From positions 28,723,848 to 28,787,847 of the forward strand of contig NC_079512.1 in the NCBI RefSeq assembly GCF_000801105.2: a stretch of 64,000 nt of DNA, read 5' to 3'. The stretch's first letter is position 1. Each line of letters opens with the position of its first letter. The position numbers and the translations under genes are program-made. Origin of the DNA: Raphanus sativus (taxonomy: Eukaryota > Streptophyta > Magnoliopsida > Brassicales > Brassicaceae). This document shows positions 10,870 through 24,300 of the stretch, piece by piece. The notes under the pieces are model-generated. The model made no database searches. It was not told the DNA's origin and saw only the letters and a list, made by a program, of their open reading frames with translations.

Positions 10870-11924
10870 TGAGAATAATGTTAAAATGATACCTTCCATA
10901 TTTACTTGGGCGTTACTCCAATATTCCTAAATACCTCACTGTTTTTCCTTTAGTGTGTGCACGTTCCCAGCCTCTCTACTTTAAAAGTGTAGGGTTTATA
11001 GTTTCCAGTTCTGCTTATATTCTAATTCGCAGCCTCTCTTCCAAAGTTGTATTTATTTTGGAACCCGAGGCTGAGAAAATTTGCCGAAACTTCCATCATC
11101 ATCATGAGTTCCCGTAGCTTCTGCAAGAGAAACATTCAAAGTGTTGTAGGATGTCCTGAATGTTGTTACTTGTTTCTTGGAATCTTGTCAATGGAATGTC
11201 ATCTCAGTTCTTTATGTATGATCAAAGCTGATACATAGTTTTATTATCTAAGCCAAAGAGAATATTATTTGAGCCTAACCAAACCGTTTTTTCTTCTTCT
11301 CAATTTTTGAAATAAATCAAACTAGGTATGCTGGTTCGAATACTTGGTTTTCTGATAGTCCAGTTCGATTAATTGAACCGTAAAAGAAATTCGGTTCAGT
11401 TTGGTATTAAATTAGTTCAGTTTTTAAATTTTTTTACCAAACTAAACAAAAAATTTGGTTTTGATTATATTTTGATAAAAAAAAATTGGTTTAAAGCTTG
11501 CTAAATTTCAGTTAATTTGGTTTAAAATTTTGGTTAATTTGATTAATCCGGTGAAATTTTAGGTAATTTTAGTTAGTTCAGTTGTTTCGGTTCGAAATAT
11601 TATTATTCAAAGTTTCGTTAAATATATTTTAGAAAAAAAAATCTAACTAACGATCGAAGCAAAAACGGAAGTATCTTCCTAATCAAACCGCACTCGGTAC
11701 TTCACACCGAACTGAATCGAAATTAGTTGGGTTCGGTCGGGTCCACTAAAAATCCCAGGCCTTAAATCAAACTGTAACAGAAATTAAGCACGCGATCTGG
11801 TCGCAGCAGAATTCTCATCTTCTTCAATTCGAACGAACCTTTCGAGGAGTAAACAACACAAAGTTAGTAATCGAACTCACTCCAGAGGAATCAGATCTCT
11901 CTCTCTCTCTCTCTCTCTCTCGCA
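10870..11924. other. Spacer upstream of the exostosin gene
   Basis: About 1 kb without a gene I can support. 11300-11760 is a decayed repeat of GGTTCGGTT/AACCGAACC words. 11893-11920 is a CT-rich microsatellite in the likely 5' UTR just before the ATG at 11925. A 63-residue open frame at 11047-11238 has no recognisable features. Confidence 0.5.
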
Positions 11925-14499
11925 ATGGTTGGGAATCATCGTCATCCCACTCCCCACAGACCCAGATCGAAAACTCTAATCTTCATGCTTCTCCTCTTCT
12001 CCTTCTCTCTACTCCTCATCCTTTACACCTTATCTTCCTCCGCTCGACCCTCCTCCCTCTCCCATCCGAACCCGACGGAGACCTCCTTCGTTGCCTCCCT
12101 TGAGCAATTTCTGATCCACAAGGCGCCGAAGCTTACCTTTGGAGACGACACGGTGCGTGGTGGCGAGAGCCATGATGATGATCTGAGGAAGCTCGATGAG
12201 ATGGAGAATCGGTTGTTGAACGAAGATCCTACCGGGTTCCCGGTGAAGGTATACGTGTACGAGATGCCGAAGAAGTTCACTGTGGATCTTCTCTGGTTGT
12301 TTCACAATACTTACAAAGAGACTTCGAACGCCACTTCTAATGGTAGCCCTGTCCATCGCCTTATCGAGCAGGTACTACATAGATCATTTAGAAGTCTGAG
12401 ACTTTGTTGGAGTTACTTTAGAAAGACACTAACACAAGCACGAGAGAGAGATAAAGAAGAAAGCTTTAATGATTTTAATAGCCATCATTGTAGTTGTGGT
12501 TAGTGTTTCTCCTTTCACCGTATTGCAGCACTCTATTGATTATTGGCTCTGGGCTGATCTGGTCTCCCCTGAATCCGAAAGGCGTTTGAAAAGTGTCGTG
12601 AGGGTCCATCAGCAGCAGGAGGCAGACTTTTTCTATGTTCCGTTTTTCACTACAATCAGCTTCTTCTTGTTGGAGAAGCAGCAATGCAAAGCACTCTATA
12701 GGGTGTGAGTGAGCTTCAGTTATATATGTTTCTATCATTAGAGCTAGTCTTCCGTTTTAGATAGTTCCTGTTGTAGTTTTTCATCTTTTTTTTTTCTTTT
12801 GTGAGTGTAGGAAGCTTTGAAGTGGGTCACTGATCAGCCTGCTTGGAAAAGATCTGAGGGAAGGGATCATATCTTTCCTATTCACCATCCCTGGTCTTTC
12901 AAGTCTGTCCGCAAATATGTGAAGAAAGCAATCTGGCTTTTACCAGATATGGACTCCACTGGGAACTGGTGACTCTTATATCTTCCTTCTTTAACTGATT
13001 CTGAGTAACGTAGTCTGCCCTCCTAGCTATATTTTGTTGACTCTGTTTTGAACTTGGCCTTTTAGGTATAAACCTGGGCAAGTCTCTCTCGAGAAGGACC
13101 TGATTCTTCCGTATGTTCCCAATGTGGATAGATGTGATGCCAAGTGCTTGTCAGAAAGTGCACCAAAGAGGACCACTCTTCTTTTTTTCCGAGGGCGGCT
13201 TAAGAGGAATGCTGTAAGAGTCATGCCACCTCCGCCTTAGATTTGTTCTTACCTTTTCTAATAATTTGAATACTTCATTGTATTGGGAAGCTCCCATTCC
13301 TCTGTCTTGCCGTACAAATTTGGTCTCTCATGATTTGACTACTGAATTGTTGTCGTAGGGAGGTAAAATACGTGCCAAGCTTGGTGCAGAACTAAGCGGT
13401 GTCAAGGATGTAATCATCACTGAGGGGACTGCCGGAGAGGGAGGGAAATTGGCAGCTCAGGAAGGCATGCGTAGGTAAAATCTAGGTTGCTTCATAACCC
13501 ATTTGGATGCGTTACAGTTTTTCTTTTTTCTAAGTGCGTCTGCCTTCTAGCAGATCTTTATTCTGTTTGTGTCCGGCTGGTGACACACCATCCTCGGCAA
13601 GATTGTTTGATGCCATAGTCAGTGGATGTATACCTGTTATAGTCAGTGACGAGTTGGAACTTCCATTTGAAGGAATACTTGATTACAAGAAGGTAGGAAA
13701 GAAAGGAAAAATATTACATTGGTCCTCAGAATATTCCTGAATTTGTCTATTTATGTAGCTACTATCTTCTTCGTTCGCGCTCATTTCGTTTCATTTATTG
13801 TCCCTCTCAGGTTGCTGTGATCGTTTCTTCTAGTGATGCAATACAACCAGGGTGGCTTATCAATCATTTAAGAAGCCTCACACCTTCCCGAGTCAAAAAA
13901 TTCCAGAACAGCCTTGCTCAAGTAAGTACTTACTTTTTCTTTATCTTCACAAGCTCCGGTTTTCAATGTGACACTCGCATTAGTGGATTTTTTTATCTTC
14001 TGAGTAGTATGGTTATTTTCATTTTTGTTAGTACTCGCGGCATTTCCTATATTCCAGCCCTGCTCAGCCATTAGGTCCGGAAGACTTGACATGGAGAATG
14101 GTATGTACCTACCGAAACTTACCCATCTTAATTTATTACCAATAAGCATTAACGATATCTTACAGCATGTTGTAACTAAATTAGTATTGATGTTGCACAA
14201 AGAGAGAATACGGTAGACAGATGTTTATGATATATTTTTGTCTTTGTTGTCTACCTCTGTTACTTTTTAATCACCCATTCAATCTCAGTAGGAACTTACT
14301 GCAATGTCAAAATACAATATTTGGAAGAAAAAAATTGATGTTCTTGTTGCGACTACAGATAGCTGGAAAGCTGGTGAACATCAAGCTTCACACAAGGAGG
14401 TCACAGCGGGTTGTTAAAGGATCTAGGACTATTTGCAGATGTGATTGCTGGAGACCCAACGCTACAGCCTCTAATCCCTTTAGCCCTCTCGTGTCTTGA
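11925..14499 (+). CDS. Exostosin-family glycosyltransferase, AT5G16890-like
   Basis: Type II Golgi membrane glycosyltransferase of the plant exostosin (GT47) family, thought to build cell-wall polysaccharides; the substrate is unknown. Nine exons: 11925-12371, 12529-12702, 12811-12968, 13066-13213, 13359-13474, 13551-13692, 13811-13921, 14032-14100, 14359-14499, giving 501 residues. A basic cytosolic tail is followed by one transmembrane anchor (residues 19-37). The exostosin domain starts near [12 protein letters not shown]. Family hallmarks follow: [32 protein letters not shown] and the nucleotide-sugar-binding block [35 protein letters not shown] (residues in exon 6). All splice sites are GT-AG and the frame is intact to TGA. 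The neighbouring receptor kinase and CSLD2 agree with the Arabidopsis order. Confidence 0.92.
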
Positions 14500-15032
14500 G
14501 ACCCATCACTCTACTTCACATTTTCAGTCTTAAAATCCACTGGATATGTATACTCAAGGTCAAGACTGTTTGAAATTCTTATCCTTTAGAATTGAACTAT
14601 TACCTGCTGCGTTATATATTGTAAGGTCATTCAACTTTAGCCATGTGGAAATGTTATGAATCTTAATGGTTTCTAAGACTGGGTATGTCCTCTCTACGCA
14701 ATTTTTATTTCTCTCATTTTCTGCTATTGTGTTATTCCTTTACGATATTTTGAGTTTTAACTGGTAATGTAGACGAGTTGGAAGAGTTTTCCACCACCAG
14801 CCTGTCTAAATAATCGTCTAATATAAAAATTCTCCAAGTTGAACAAAAATATTAGAGATACTTTTTCTGATATGTCTAGGCTCAGATATCCTCTTGAGTT
14901 GGTGACATTTTCATTGTTGACCTTACAAAACTGTTTTCTTGTTTAGTCTCAATCAGAAGAGTTGCTCATAGGCACTTCTTAATATGCAAGAACACTGGCG
15001 GTAATTTGATTTTCTTCAGGGTAGCAGAAAAA
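14500..15032. other. Intergenic, exostosin to receptor kinase
   Basis: Same-strand spacer of about 530 bp holding the exostosin 3' UTR and the receptor-kinase promoter. No repeat or extra gene seen. Confidence 0.5.
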
Positions 15033-18000
15033 ATGGAGAGTGGTTATTATCTTGTTTTCATATTTTCCATTATACACATTGTTCAGGCTCAACAAGGTAA
15101 CCACATTTTATGCACCTTTTGTCTGTTTTCTGGTTAACCAAAGAGCATACACGCTCATTGAATGCTATGATGGTTGATCACTCTTAACCACATGCCTCTT
15201 ACCAGGATTCATCAGTTTGGATTGTGGGTTGCCGACTTATGACTCTCCTTACATTGAACCAGTAACCGGATTAGTTTTCTCATCGGATGCAGATCATATC
15301 CAGAGTGGAAAAAGCGGTAGAATCCAGAAGGATCTTGAAACATTACACATAAAACCGTATTTGTTTCTGAGATACTTTCCAGATGGGATACGAAATTGCT
15401 ATACTCTAACCGTCATTCAGAACATAAAATACCTGATCAAAGCTGTGTTTGTGTATGGAAACTACGATGGTTATAGTGATTACCCGAGCTTTGATCTATA
15501 TCTAGGCCCTAATAAGTGGGCAAGAGTTGACTTGGAAGGAAAGGTCAATGGCACTGTTGAAGAGCTTATTCACATACCTAAGTCTAGCTCTCTGCATATT
15601 TGTCTTGTCAAGACAGGTAACTCTTTGCCGTTCATATCAGCTCTGGAACTGAGGCTGTTGAGAAACGATACTTATGTTGTCCCAGACGTTTCCTTGAAGC
15701 ACTTATTTCGGAGGTACTATAGTCAGTCAGATCGGTTAATACGGTAAGTTTCCTTGTAATATATAAATTATCCGAAAAGAGAAGGAAAAAGAAAACAAAT
15801 TACAGACCTCTCTGCTAATCCAACAACTTTCTTATCAATGCACTTATCATGTAACTTTGGCTATGTGACAAACTTATTAAAATTTGTTGTTTATGGTCGC
15901 ATTGTTGTCTTTCATAGAACAGTGTTGGTCAACGGGTGAATATGTAGTGATACATGGTTTGTCTTTTCTGACGTCTGCAGGTATCCTGATGATGTCTTTG
16001 ATCGTATTTGGTCTCCGTTCTTTTTGCCGGAGTGGAGCCAGATAACCACCAGTCTTGATGTGAATAATTCTAACAACTTTGAGCCACCTAAAGTGGCATT
16101 AAAATCAGCTGCCATACCTAGAAACAATGGAACGCAATTGAACATTAACTGGACTTTGGATAACCCTTCTGAGCAAGTTCACCTGTATTTTCACTTCGCC
16201 GAGCTTCAACCTTTTGAAGGCGACAGTAGCGGCTTCTCCTTCGTGAATGACGCCATCAGACTACTCAATACAAGGATGTTTTCCATTGTTGTAAATGGCA
16301 ACGTTACTTTTGATTCTGTTTTTCCTTTAGACTTGGCTGTAAGTACGGTAGACACTGCGGTGAAGAAATGCGATGGCGGTGAGTGCAGTTTGCAGCTGGT
16401 ACAAAGGGAGGGGTCTCATATTCCACCTTCCATTAATGCTATGGAGGCTTTCACAGCAATCAAGTTTCCAAACTCAGAAACAAATCCAGATGATGGTATG
16501 TACATACCTCAACTACTTTTGTTAGGAGGAATAAGTGCTTCCAACTATTATCTGGAGTAATAATACTCTACTAATCCCACCAATTCGCTGTAGAACTTCA
16601 ATCCCCATGGCAGAAGAGATGGAATCATATTAAATTTTGATGTGCAAGTTAATGCGAACCAATTTAATGCACCTTAATCGAGTTTATTCAACAGTATCCC
16701 ACATAAAGAACATTAGTGAGGATGACGGTGTGTACTAAATTAAGTGCAGTAGAGAATAATTTAAAAGGAATCAATGTAGAATCAGCCACAAAAGAAAAAG
16801 CACTTTTGTGGTGGTAATGGCTGAGAAGACAACTTGGCGTAGTTCTGTAAATTTTCCTTTTAACTCCTGTTCCATGATTTGTTAATGTATGGTATATCTT
16901 TTAACTTTCTGACAGTCGTTTCTATCAAGATTCTTCAAGATACGTATCTTGGATTGAACAAAACTGACTGGCAAGGAGATCCATGTAGTCCCCAGTAGTA
17001 TTTGTGGAGTGGGCTAAACTGCAGCTACACGAACATGTCTACTTCACCCGGGATCATTTCTCTGTAAGTGTACTTCCAGATGTGATATTGCACTTTTAGT
17101 TTATATAATTCTGAAGTTCCTACTGCTGAACTGTGTCTCTGATCTTATGTAAGTAGAAACTTATCTTCACAAGGATTAACTGGAAAAATAGTGCCGCATA
17201 TCCAAAATCTAACACAGCTGCAAATATTGTAAGTACCTCCTCTGTTAAATGTGCTAGCATCAATGGCTTTGCCAAAGTTACTATAGTTCTATTCTTTTAT
17301 TTTAAGATATTTGACTTTTTAATTTCCAGTATTTTCTCTGTATGAAAAGTTCCTCAAATGATTATATTTATGCTGGTTTGCTGTTTTTGAAGAAACTATT
17401 TGGTTGTGTAAACTTGTCAATATGCACTGCCTTTGTGAGTTTTCTTCTTCGACACATTTATGAGTTATGACAATGATTAGGCACATCTTGATACATGGGG
17501 GTAAAACTAGATATTTAGTCAGTATACACAAAGTAGTTACCTTATTGTACGTGTTTAATATGCTTAATGCTAGGGACTTGTCAAATAACAAGTTGACCAG
17601 AGGTGTGCCAGAATTCCTAGCCAACATGAAGTCACTATTGTTCATGTAAGCTCCGAACAGAAGTAGAACTCATATTATTTTGTCTTCTAAAGTCTGAATA
17701 TGTCGCGTTTTCACTAGATGACAGCTTCTTTTTTTTTTTGCTTTGACAGAAACTTAAGCAATAATAATCTTGAAGGTTCCATTCCACGAGCTCTTCTTGA
17801 CAGAGACAAGCTGAAATTATAGTAAGATCTTCAGATGTAGCATTCTTTTAACGATCTACCCTTGAATGACACGTATTTTCTTATGTAGTTTTGAAGGAAA
17901 TCCAAAGATTTGTGCATTAGATCCATGCAAAAGTTCAGGCGGAAATAAAAAAATCAAAACCATAGTACCCGTTGCAACTGCCGTGGCTATTTTTTTAGTT

Positions 18001-19627
18001 GTTTTTGTTGTCATTGTTGTATTCATAAAGAAAAGGCCATCAAGTATAAGAGGTATGTAGTGTTGGTGGTTACAAAACAAGAATGCAATATAAAGGAAAC
18101 TAATCAACAATTATGTGTTGATTTTTGTGTGTTTTGGAAGCTGTACAATCGGCACGGACTAATCTGTCGCTTGAAGGTAAAATGAGAAGGATATCATACT
18201 CTGAGATACAATTGATGACAAATAACTTCGAAAGGGTTATTGGTGAAGGAGGGTTTGGAGTTGTCTATCATGCTTATTTGGATGATAGACAACAAGTGGC
18301 TGTTAAAGTGCTCTCCCGCTCATCATCTCAAGGCTATAAGCAATTCAAAGCAGAGGTAAGTTTGTGCCACAATATTAAACACATAGTAATCCACTAGAAA
18401 AGTAGAATTCGTTCTCTCATATTCAAACATTACTTGATGAATTCTTTTATATGGTGTATTTGGTGTGTAGGTTGAGCTTCTTCTTAGGGTTCACCACACA
18501 AATTTGGTAGCCCTTGTAGGATATTGTGATGAACAGCCACACTTGGCCCTCATCTACGAGTACATGTCTAACGGAGACTTAAAAGCACATCTTTCAGGTA
18601 GACATGACATGAATGCTGTGATGTTAAATGGTGTCACAGGTAATAGATGATGTTACATGGCTTATTATCAATCATTTATATCTTGGTTAATAACTTAATA
18701 CAGGGAAGTATGGGGAGTGTGTTTTAAACTGGGCAAACAGATTAAGAATAGCCGTGGAGACTGCACTAGGTCCGTGCTAGTTCCTCCATTTCCTAAAAGT
18801 AATCCGTTTTTCATTACTAAAAATGCCTTTGTTTTCTTACAACTAGGACTGGAGTACCTGCACAGCGGATGCAAACCACCAATGGTTCACAGAGATGTTA
18901 AAAGCGTGAACATATTGTTAGATGAACATCTTCAAGCTAAGCTAGCTGATTTCGGTCTTTCTAGATCTTTTTCTATTGGAGATGAAACTCATGTGTCCAC
19001 TGGTGTTGTTGGCACTCCAGGATACTTAGATCCTGAGTAAGCATTAGTATATAAAATTCAGTTATAACTTCTTTTTTTTTTTTGAATACCCGAAATCTAT
19101 AATTCTCCAATCCTGAAACCCAAACCCCCTGTGATATTAGTTTCGTCACAGCAGGGTCTTTTCCAGATTTCCTAGTGGTTAAAGAAACGCAATTTGTTTT
19201 GTATCTTTGTCTTTACAGATATTACAAAACACGTCGCTTGACCGAGAAGAGTGATGTCTATAGTTTTGGGATTGTGCTATTGGAGATCATCACAAATCAA
19301 CCAGTGATTGAGCAAGCCAATGAGTACGCTCATATCGCTGAACGTGTAGGAAATATGCTGACAAGGGGAGATATTAAAACCACAGTGGATCCCGACCTCC
19401 ATGACGAGTATGATTCTGGCTCTGTGTGGAAAGCTCTTGAACTCGCCATGTCGTGTGTGCATCCTTCTCCGGTTGCAAGACCGGACATGTCTCATGTCGT
19501 TCATGAACTTAAAGAGTGCATGAAGGCTGAAAATTTGAGGGCGGGATTAAGCCAAGTCACGGAGTCAAAGAGTTCTTTGGATCAAGACATGAGTTCTGAT
19601 TCGGGGATGGCTCCGAACGCACGGTAG
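15033..19627 (+). pseudogene. Malectin-LRR receptor-like kinase with in-frame stop
   Basis: Subfamily LRR-I receptor kinase, AT5G16900-like. Thirteen exons: 15033-15096, 15206-15743, 15981-16495, 16916-17063, 17157-17228, 17574-17645, 17750-17821, 17889-18052, 18141-18355, 18471-18597, 18704-18769, 18847-19036, 19219-19627. They sum to 884 codons in one phase, with one TAG at 16996-16998 (codon 400), just after DPCSPQ where relatives continue into YLWSGLNCSY. Parts: signal peptide (residues 1-20), malectin-like ectodomain (22-370), about three LRRs, a transmembrane helix from exon 8, and a kinase domain with [33 protein letters not shown] and GTPGYLDPE all intact. Because only one codon is broken, the loss is recent, a sequencing error, or the gene yields a secreted ectodomain fragment. 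The rest of the reading frame is undamaged. Confidence 0.85.
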
Positions 19628-21354
19628 TGATCTGATATGTGTCCAAAGGGATCATTGCGGCGTGTCCTCAAATCCAACCCGCCTGGAGTGATTCTGATAT
19701 TCGTTGATTTGTTCACATAACTAAACATGAAAAACAAAAAAAAAAATGTTCTATTGTATCCATTTTCGTAAAGACGTGATCACTAATCCAATTACATTTT
19801 TTTTAATATCCGATGTGTGTTTGAGCAAATTAAAAACATGTACGTGTTTGTATGTAGTAGACAGTAGTCATACTACGTGTGTGTTTTGTGTTTTTGTTAA
19901 ATTAATATAATGAGGATTATTGGGTGTTGTTCGTACTTACTCCCTTAAATATTATTGAAATTTTGTACCAAAACTGCGTACGCACGTAGATTGAGGATGC
20001 TTGAAACTACTCCTAACGACCGCGTATTTTCCATTGTGCTTACACGTTCTTGAGTCCCCAAAGCAACGGCCACTATTCCCTACGAGTACGACATTCTTTT
20101 ATTTTTTTCTTATTTTACTGGAGAGAAAAAAATACGAAAGCACGATACAGTTTATTAATTAATGTAACGAAATCATAATTAGAAGAAAAAAAATATTAAG
20201 TTGTTTAAAAAAATTATACATTTCCTTTATTTTGTTTTTATCAGTAAGGAGAGAAAATATTCAATAACAAAAAATGGAAGTAAAGAAAAACTTCAACGCG
20301 GTAAGAAAAATAAAACGGTGTTTCTTAGTTCTTACTGTACTTTCTACCTTGTCCGAAAAACCTCAGCTCTCTCTAAAATTAAAATCTGCTCCGTCTACTT
20401 GTTTCTCGGCCGTGTTCCACCTTCGTATCCGCTGTCTCCGCGTTAAAAGCTTTGTGAACTTAGTGTAATAAAATTGAATAGATCAGATAGATCTTCCCTC
20501 TCGATTTCTCGTGTCTATTAAAAAAAGTTTAGCATTTTCTTTATTTTTTTCTTTGTTTCACATAATTGTAAGATCTTTTTTTTTTGTAAACTAATAATTG
20601 TAAGATCTTTTGAATAGATAAATAAAGATATTTGATTAGCAGGAGGAGTGCTTGAGTAATTGCTCACGACTAAGTCCCTTTCTTATTCTAGTCTTTCTTC
20701 CTTTCACTATCTCCTCAATTTTTCAAATGCCTCCTCATCATCTCAAGTTGGCTGGCACGACTTGACCGCGTTGAATCGTTCAGACAGATTCGTTAATAAT
20801 TACAAAGTGTTTTTTTTTCTTCTTCTGTATGTTCTTATAAACTGAAGAGGTTCTTCTTTTATCTCTTCCTCTGTCACGTACTCTTAGAGGTATTGTAACT
20901 TGTCGTGGTTTTTAATTATTTTTCTATAAGTTCGTGGTGCAATCGTCTCTTCTTGTCTGAATGTCATCTCATCTTTCTTTATCTCTCTCTTTTCAGTTCT
21001 GGTTTCGAAGGAATATGTATGGGATTTTCAAGATTTTCTTGGATTTGAAAGTTTGAAAACTACATAAAAGCTCTTCTTTTAAAGGTAAAAGGTGATGATG
21101 CCTTTTTTTTGTTGTACTTTAGTTTTCGAATTTGAATTTTTCTGAAAAACAAAGATTGTTGTGTTGCCCCCTTTTCTCACTAATTGAGATTATGATAAGT
21201 ATTGTGGTTGTTGTTGTTGATTGAAGCCTTTAGATCTATAGATTGATCTCTTTTCTTTTGCTAAGTTTTTTTTTAATGAGCATTTAGATGTCTTTGTTTC
21301 TTCTTTGCTAAGCATCTGTTCTTTCAACTTGCTTCATCAGGGATCTGCCAAGAA
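19628..21354. other. Intergenic and CSLD2 promoter / 5' leader
   Basis: About 1.7 kb. The receptor-kinase 3' UTR ends in the first 200 bp. From about 20300 the DNA is pyrimidine-rich and looks like leader; the sequence before CTTCATCAG at 21332-21340 looks like the end of a 5' UTR intron, followed by a 14-bp leader to the CSLD2 ATG. Small open frames at 20201-20468 have no coding features. Confidence 0.5.
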
Positions 21355-24300
21355 ATGGCATCCAATAAACATTTCAGTAAAATTCCATCAAACCTATCAA
21401 ACAACTCTGACGCCAACGAGCCAGCAAGGCCTTATGTTCCCAACACAGTCACGTTCGCTAGAAGAACCAACTCCGGTCGCTATGTCAACTACTCCAGAGA
21501 CGACCTCGACAGCGAAATAGGCAGCGTTGACTTCACAAACTACACCGTTCACATGCCTCCAACACCCGACAACCAGACGACAGACCCTTCCATATCCCAA
21601 AAAGTCGAAGAGCAATACGTCTCTAACTCCATGTTCACCGGAGGATTCAACAGCACCACCAAGGCTCACCTCATGGACAAAGTGATCGAGAGAGAGGCCA
21701 ACCATCCGCAGATGGCTGGCGCTAAAGGATCCTCTTGCGCCATCCCTGGCTGTGATGCTAAGGTGATGACGGACGGGAGAGGTCAAGATCTTCTCCCTTG
21801 TGAATGTGACTTCAAAATCTGTAGGGACTGCTTCATGGACGCGGTCAAGACCGGTGGTGGGATCTGCCCCGGGTGTAAACTACCTTACAAGAACACGGAT
21901 TTGACTGACCAGGCTGATCAGCAGGGGACTGATCGTGGCGGCGGCGGGTCGAAGATGGAGAGGAGATTGTCGTTGATGAAGTCGAATAACAAGTCAGCTA
22001 TGGTGAGGAGTCAAACCGGAGATTTCGAGCAGAACCAGTGGTTGTATGAGACAACTGGGACTTATGGTTATGGGAATGCGTTTTGGACAAAGGATGGGAA
22101 CTTTGGGAGCGGTAAGGATGGAGATGGTGAAGGTATGGAGACGCAAGATTTGATGAGCAGGCCTTGGAGACCACTTACTAGGAAGCTGAGCATTCCTGCT
22201 GCTGTTCTTAGTCCATACAGGTAAGACACAAATAGCATTTAGATCATTAGTTTGTCCAGGTCCTTGTGGTAAACCAACACGTTTCGAGTTCGATCCACCT
22301 ACTACACAAAACTAAAACTATAACATATTGCTCAGAGAATGGGCCTTGTTTACCTCATTTGCATGCTCTTACTTATTTCATTTGCATATCGGGAATAACA
22401 GTTTATTCGTGGACTCCACCTCTTTTAGGAATTAGTTTGGGTCCAAACGCTTGGGATCTACACTAGTCATTAAAAGAAAAGAAATTCTTAGTAGAAATGT
22501 ATTTTACTTTTCTTGCAGGCTTTTGATATTGATCCGTGTGGTTGTACTTGCATTGTTCTTGTCTTGGAGAATTAAGCATCAAAACCAAGATGCTGTATGG
22601 TTATGGGGAATGTCTGTGGTTTGTGAGCTTTGGTTCGCCTTTTCTTGGCTTCTTGATCAGCTCCCTAAGCTATGTCCTGTTAACCGTTCGACCGATCTCC
22701 AAGTCCTGAAGGAGAAGTTCGAAATGCCAACACCGAGCAACCCGACCGGAAAGTCCGACCTTCCTGGTCTCGATGTGTTTGTCTCTACAGCAGATCCGGA
22801 GAAAGAACCTCCTCTGGTCACTTGCAACACCATTTTATCGATTCTAGCTGCGGAATATCCTTGTGAGAAGCTTGCTTGCTACGTATCCGATGATGGAGGT
22901 GCGCTTCTCACGTTTGAAGCCATGGCCGAAGCTGCGAGCTTTGCAAACATATGGGTTCCTTTCTGTCGTAAACATGCCATCGAGCCGAGGAATCCTGACT
23001 CCTACTTTAGCTTGAAGAGAGATCCTTACAAGAACAAAGTGAAGTCTGACTTCGTCAAGGACCGGAGAATGGTTAAGCGTGAGTATGATGAGTTCAAAGT
23101 CAGGATCAACAGCTTGCCTGACTCGATAAGGAGACGTTCTGATGCTTATCACGCTAGGGAAGAGATTAAAGCCATGAAGATGCAGAGACAGAACAGAGAC
23201 GATGAGCTTTTGGAGCCTGTCAAGATTAAGAAAGCTACGTGGATGGCTGATGGTACTCACTGGCCTGGAACTTGGTTGACTTCTTCTAGTGACCACGCCA
23301 AAGGTGACCACGCTGGTATCATTCAGGTATATAGTTGATTCCTAAACCCTTTCTAAACTTCTTGGACGTCAAGTTTCATACTAGACCTAGACATATAAAA
23401 CTGAAAACCGAACCAAAACTAAACCGATAATGGAATGAGTATCCAAAAATCTAAAGTATAGTTTACATACTTCAAAATACTGATCACATTTAGTCTATCG
23501 AAATTATTTTAAATTATCTAAATTATCTAAAAGAAACAAACTATTCTAATAACTGCGATCCGAAATATTTAAATTTATTATCCTGTATGAAAACTGAAAA
23601 AAAAAATCTGATTTTTTATTTGAGTTATCCAAAATTACTCGAAAAATTGGAACCAAAATTTTATCGGATATTAGCTTGTTACTTTAACCAAAATTGAACC
23701 AAATTTTATAAATACCGAATGGTTCTTATATCTATTGAACCAGAAAAAAACAAACAAAAATAGAACGAAAAACCGAACGCGCACATATTTCAGACAATGG
23801 ATCAACATCAAAATTTTGTTTCAAATGATGCCAGGTGATGTTAAAGCCACCTAGTGACGAGCCACTACATGGAGATTCCGAAAGCTTCATTGATTTCGCC
23901 GATGTGGACATTCGACTCCCTCTCCTTGTTTATGTATCCCGTGAGAAGCGACCTGGTTACGATCACAACAAGAAGGCAGGAGCCATGAACGCACTAGTAA
24001 GAGCTTCCGCGGTCATGTCAAACGGAGCATTCATTCTCAATCTCGACTGTGACCATTACATATACAACTCCGAGGCAATGAGAGAAGGTATGTGCTTCAT
24101 GTTGGACAGGGGAGGCGAGAGGCTTTGCTACGTTCAGTTCCCGCAACGGTTCGAAGGTATCGACCCGTCTGATCGGTACGCTAACCACAACACTGTCTTC
24201 TTTGATGTCAACATGAGAGCTCTCGATGGACTTATGGGTCCGGTTTACGTCGGAACCGGTTGTCTCTTCCGGAGGGTAGCTCTTTACGGGTTTGACCCGC

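Noticed and set aside
11047..11238. 63-residue open frame after the Helitron
   Set aside because: No domain, no clear splice structure and no family I recognise; Leu/Cys-rich composition can arise by chance.
11300..11760. Second complete hAT element upstream of the exostosin gene
   Set aside because: Shares GGTTCGGTT words but I found neither TAGGG termini nor an 8-bp target duplication.
20201..20468. Small coding gene upstream of CSLD2
   Set aside because: Overlapping short frames in pyrimidine-rich leader; no conserved features.
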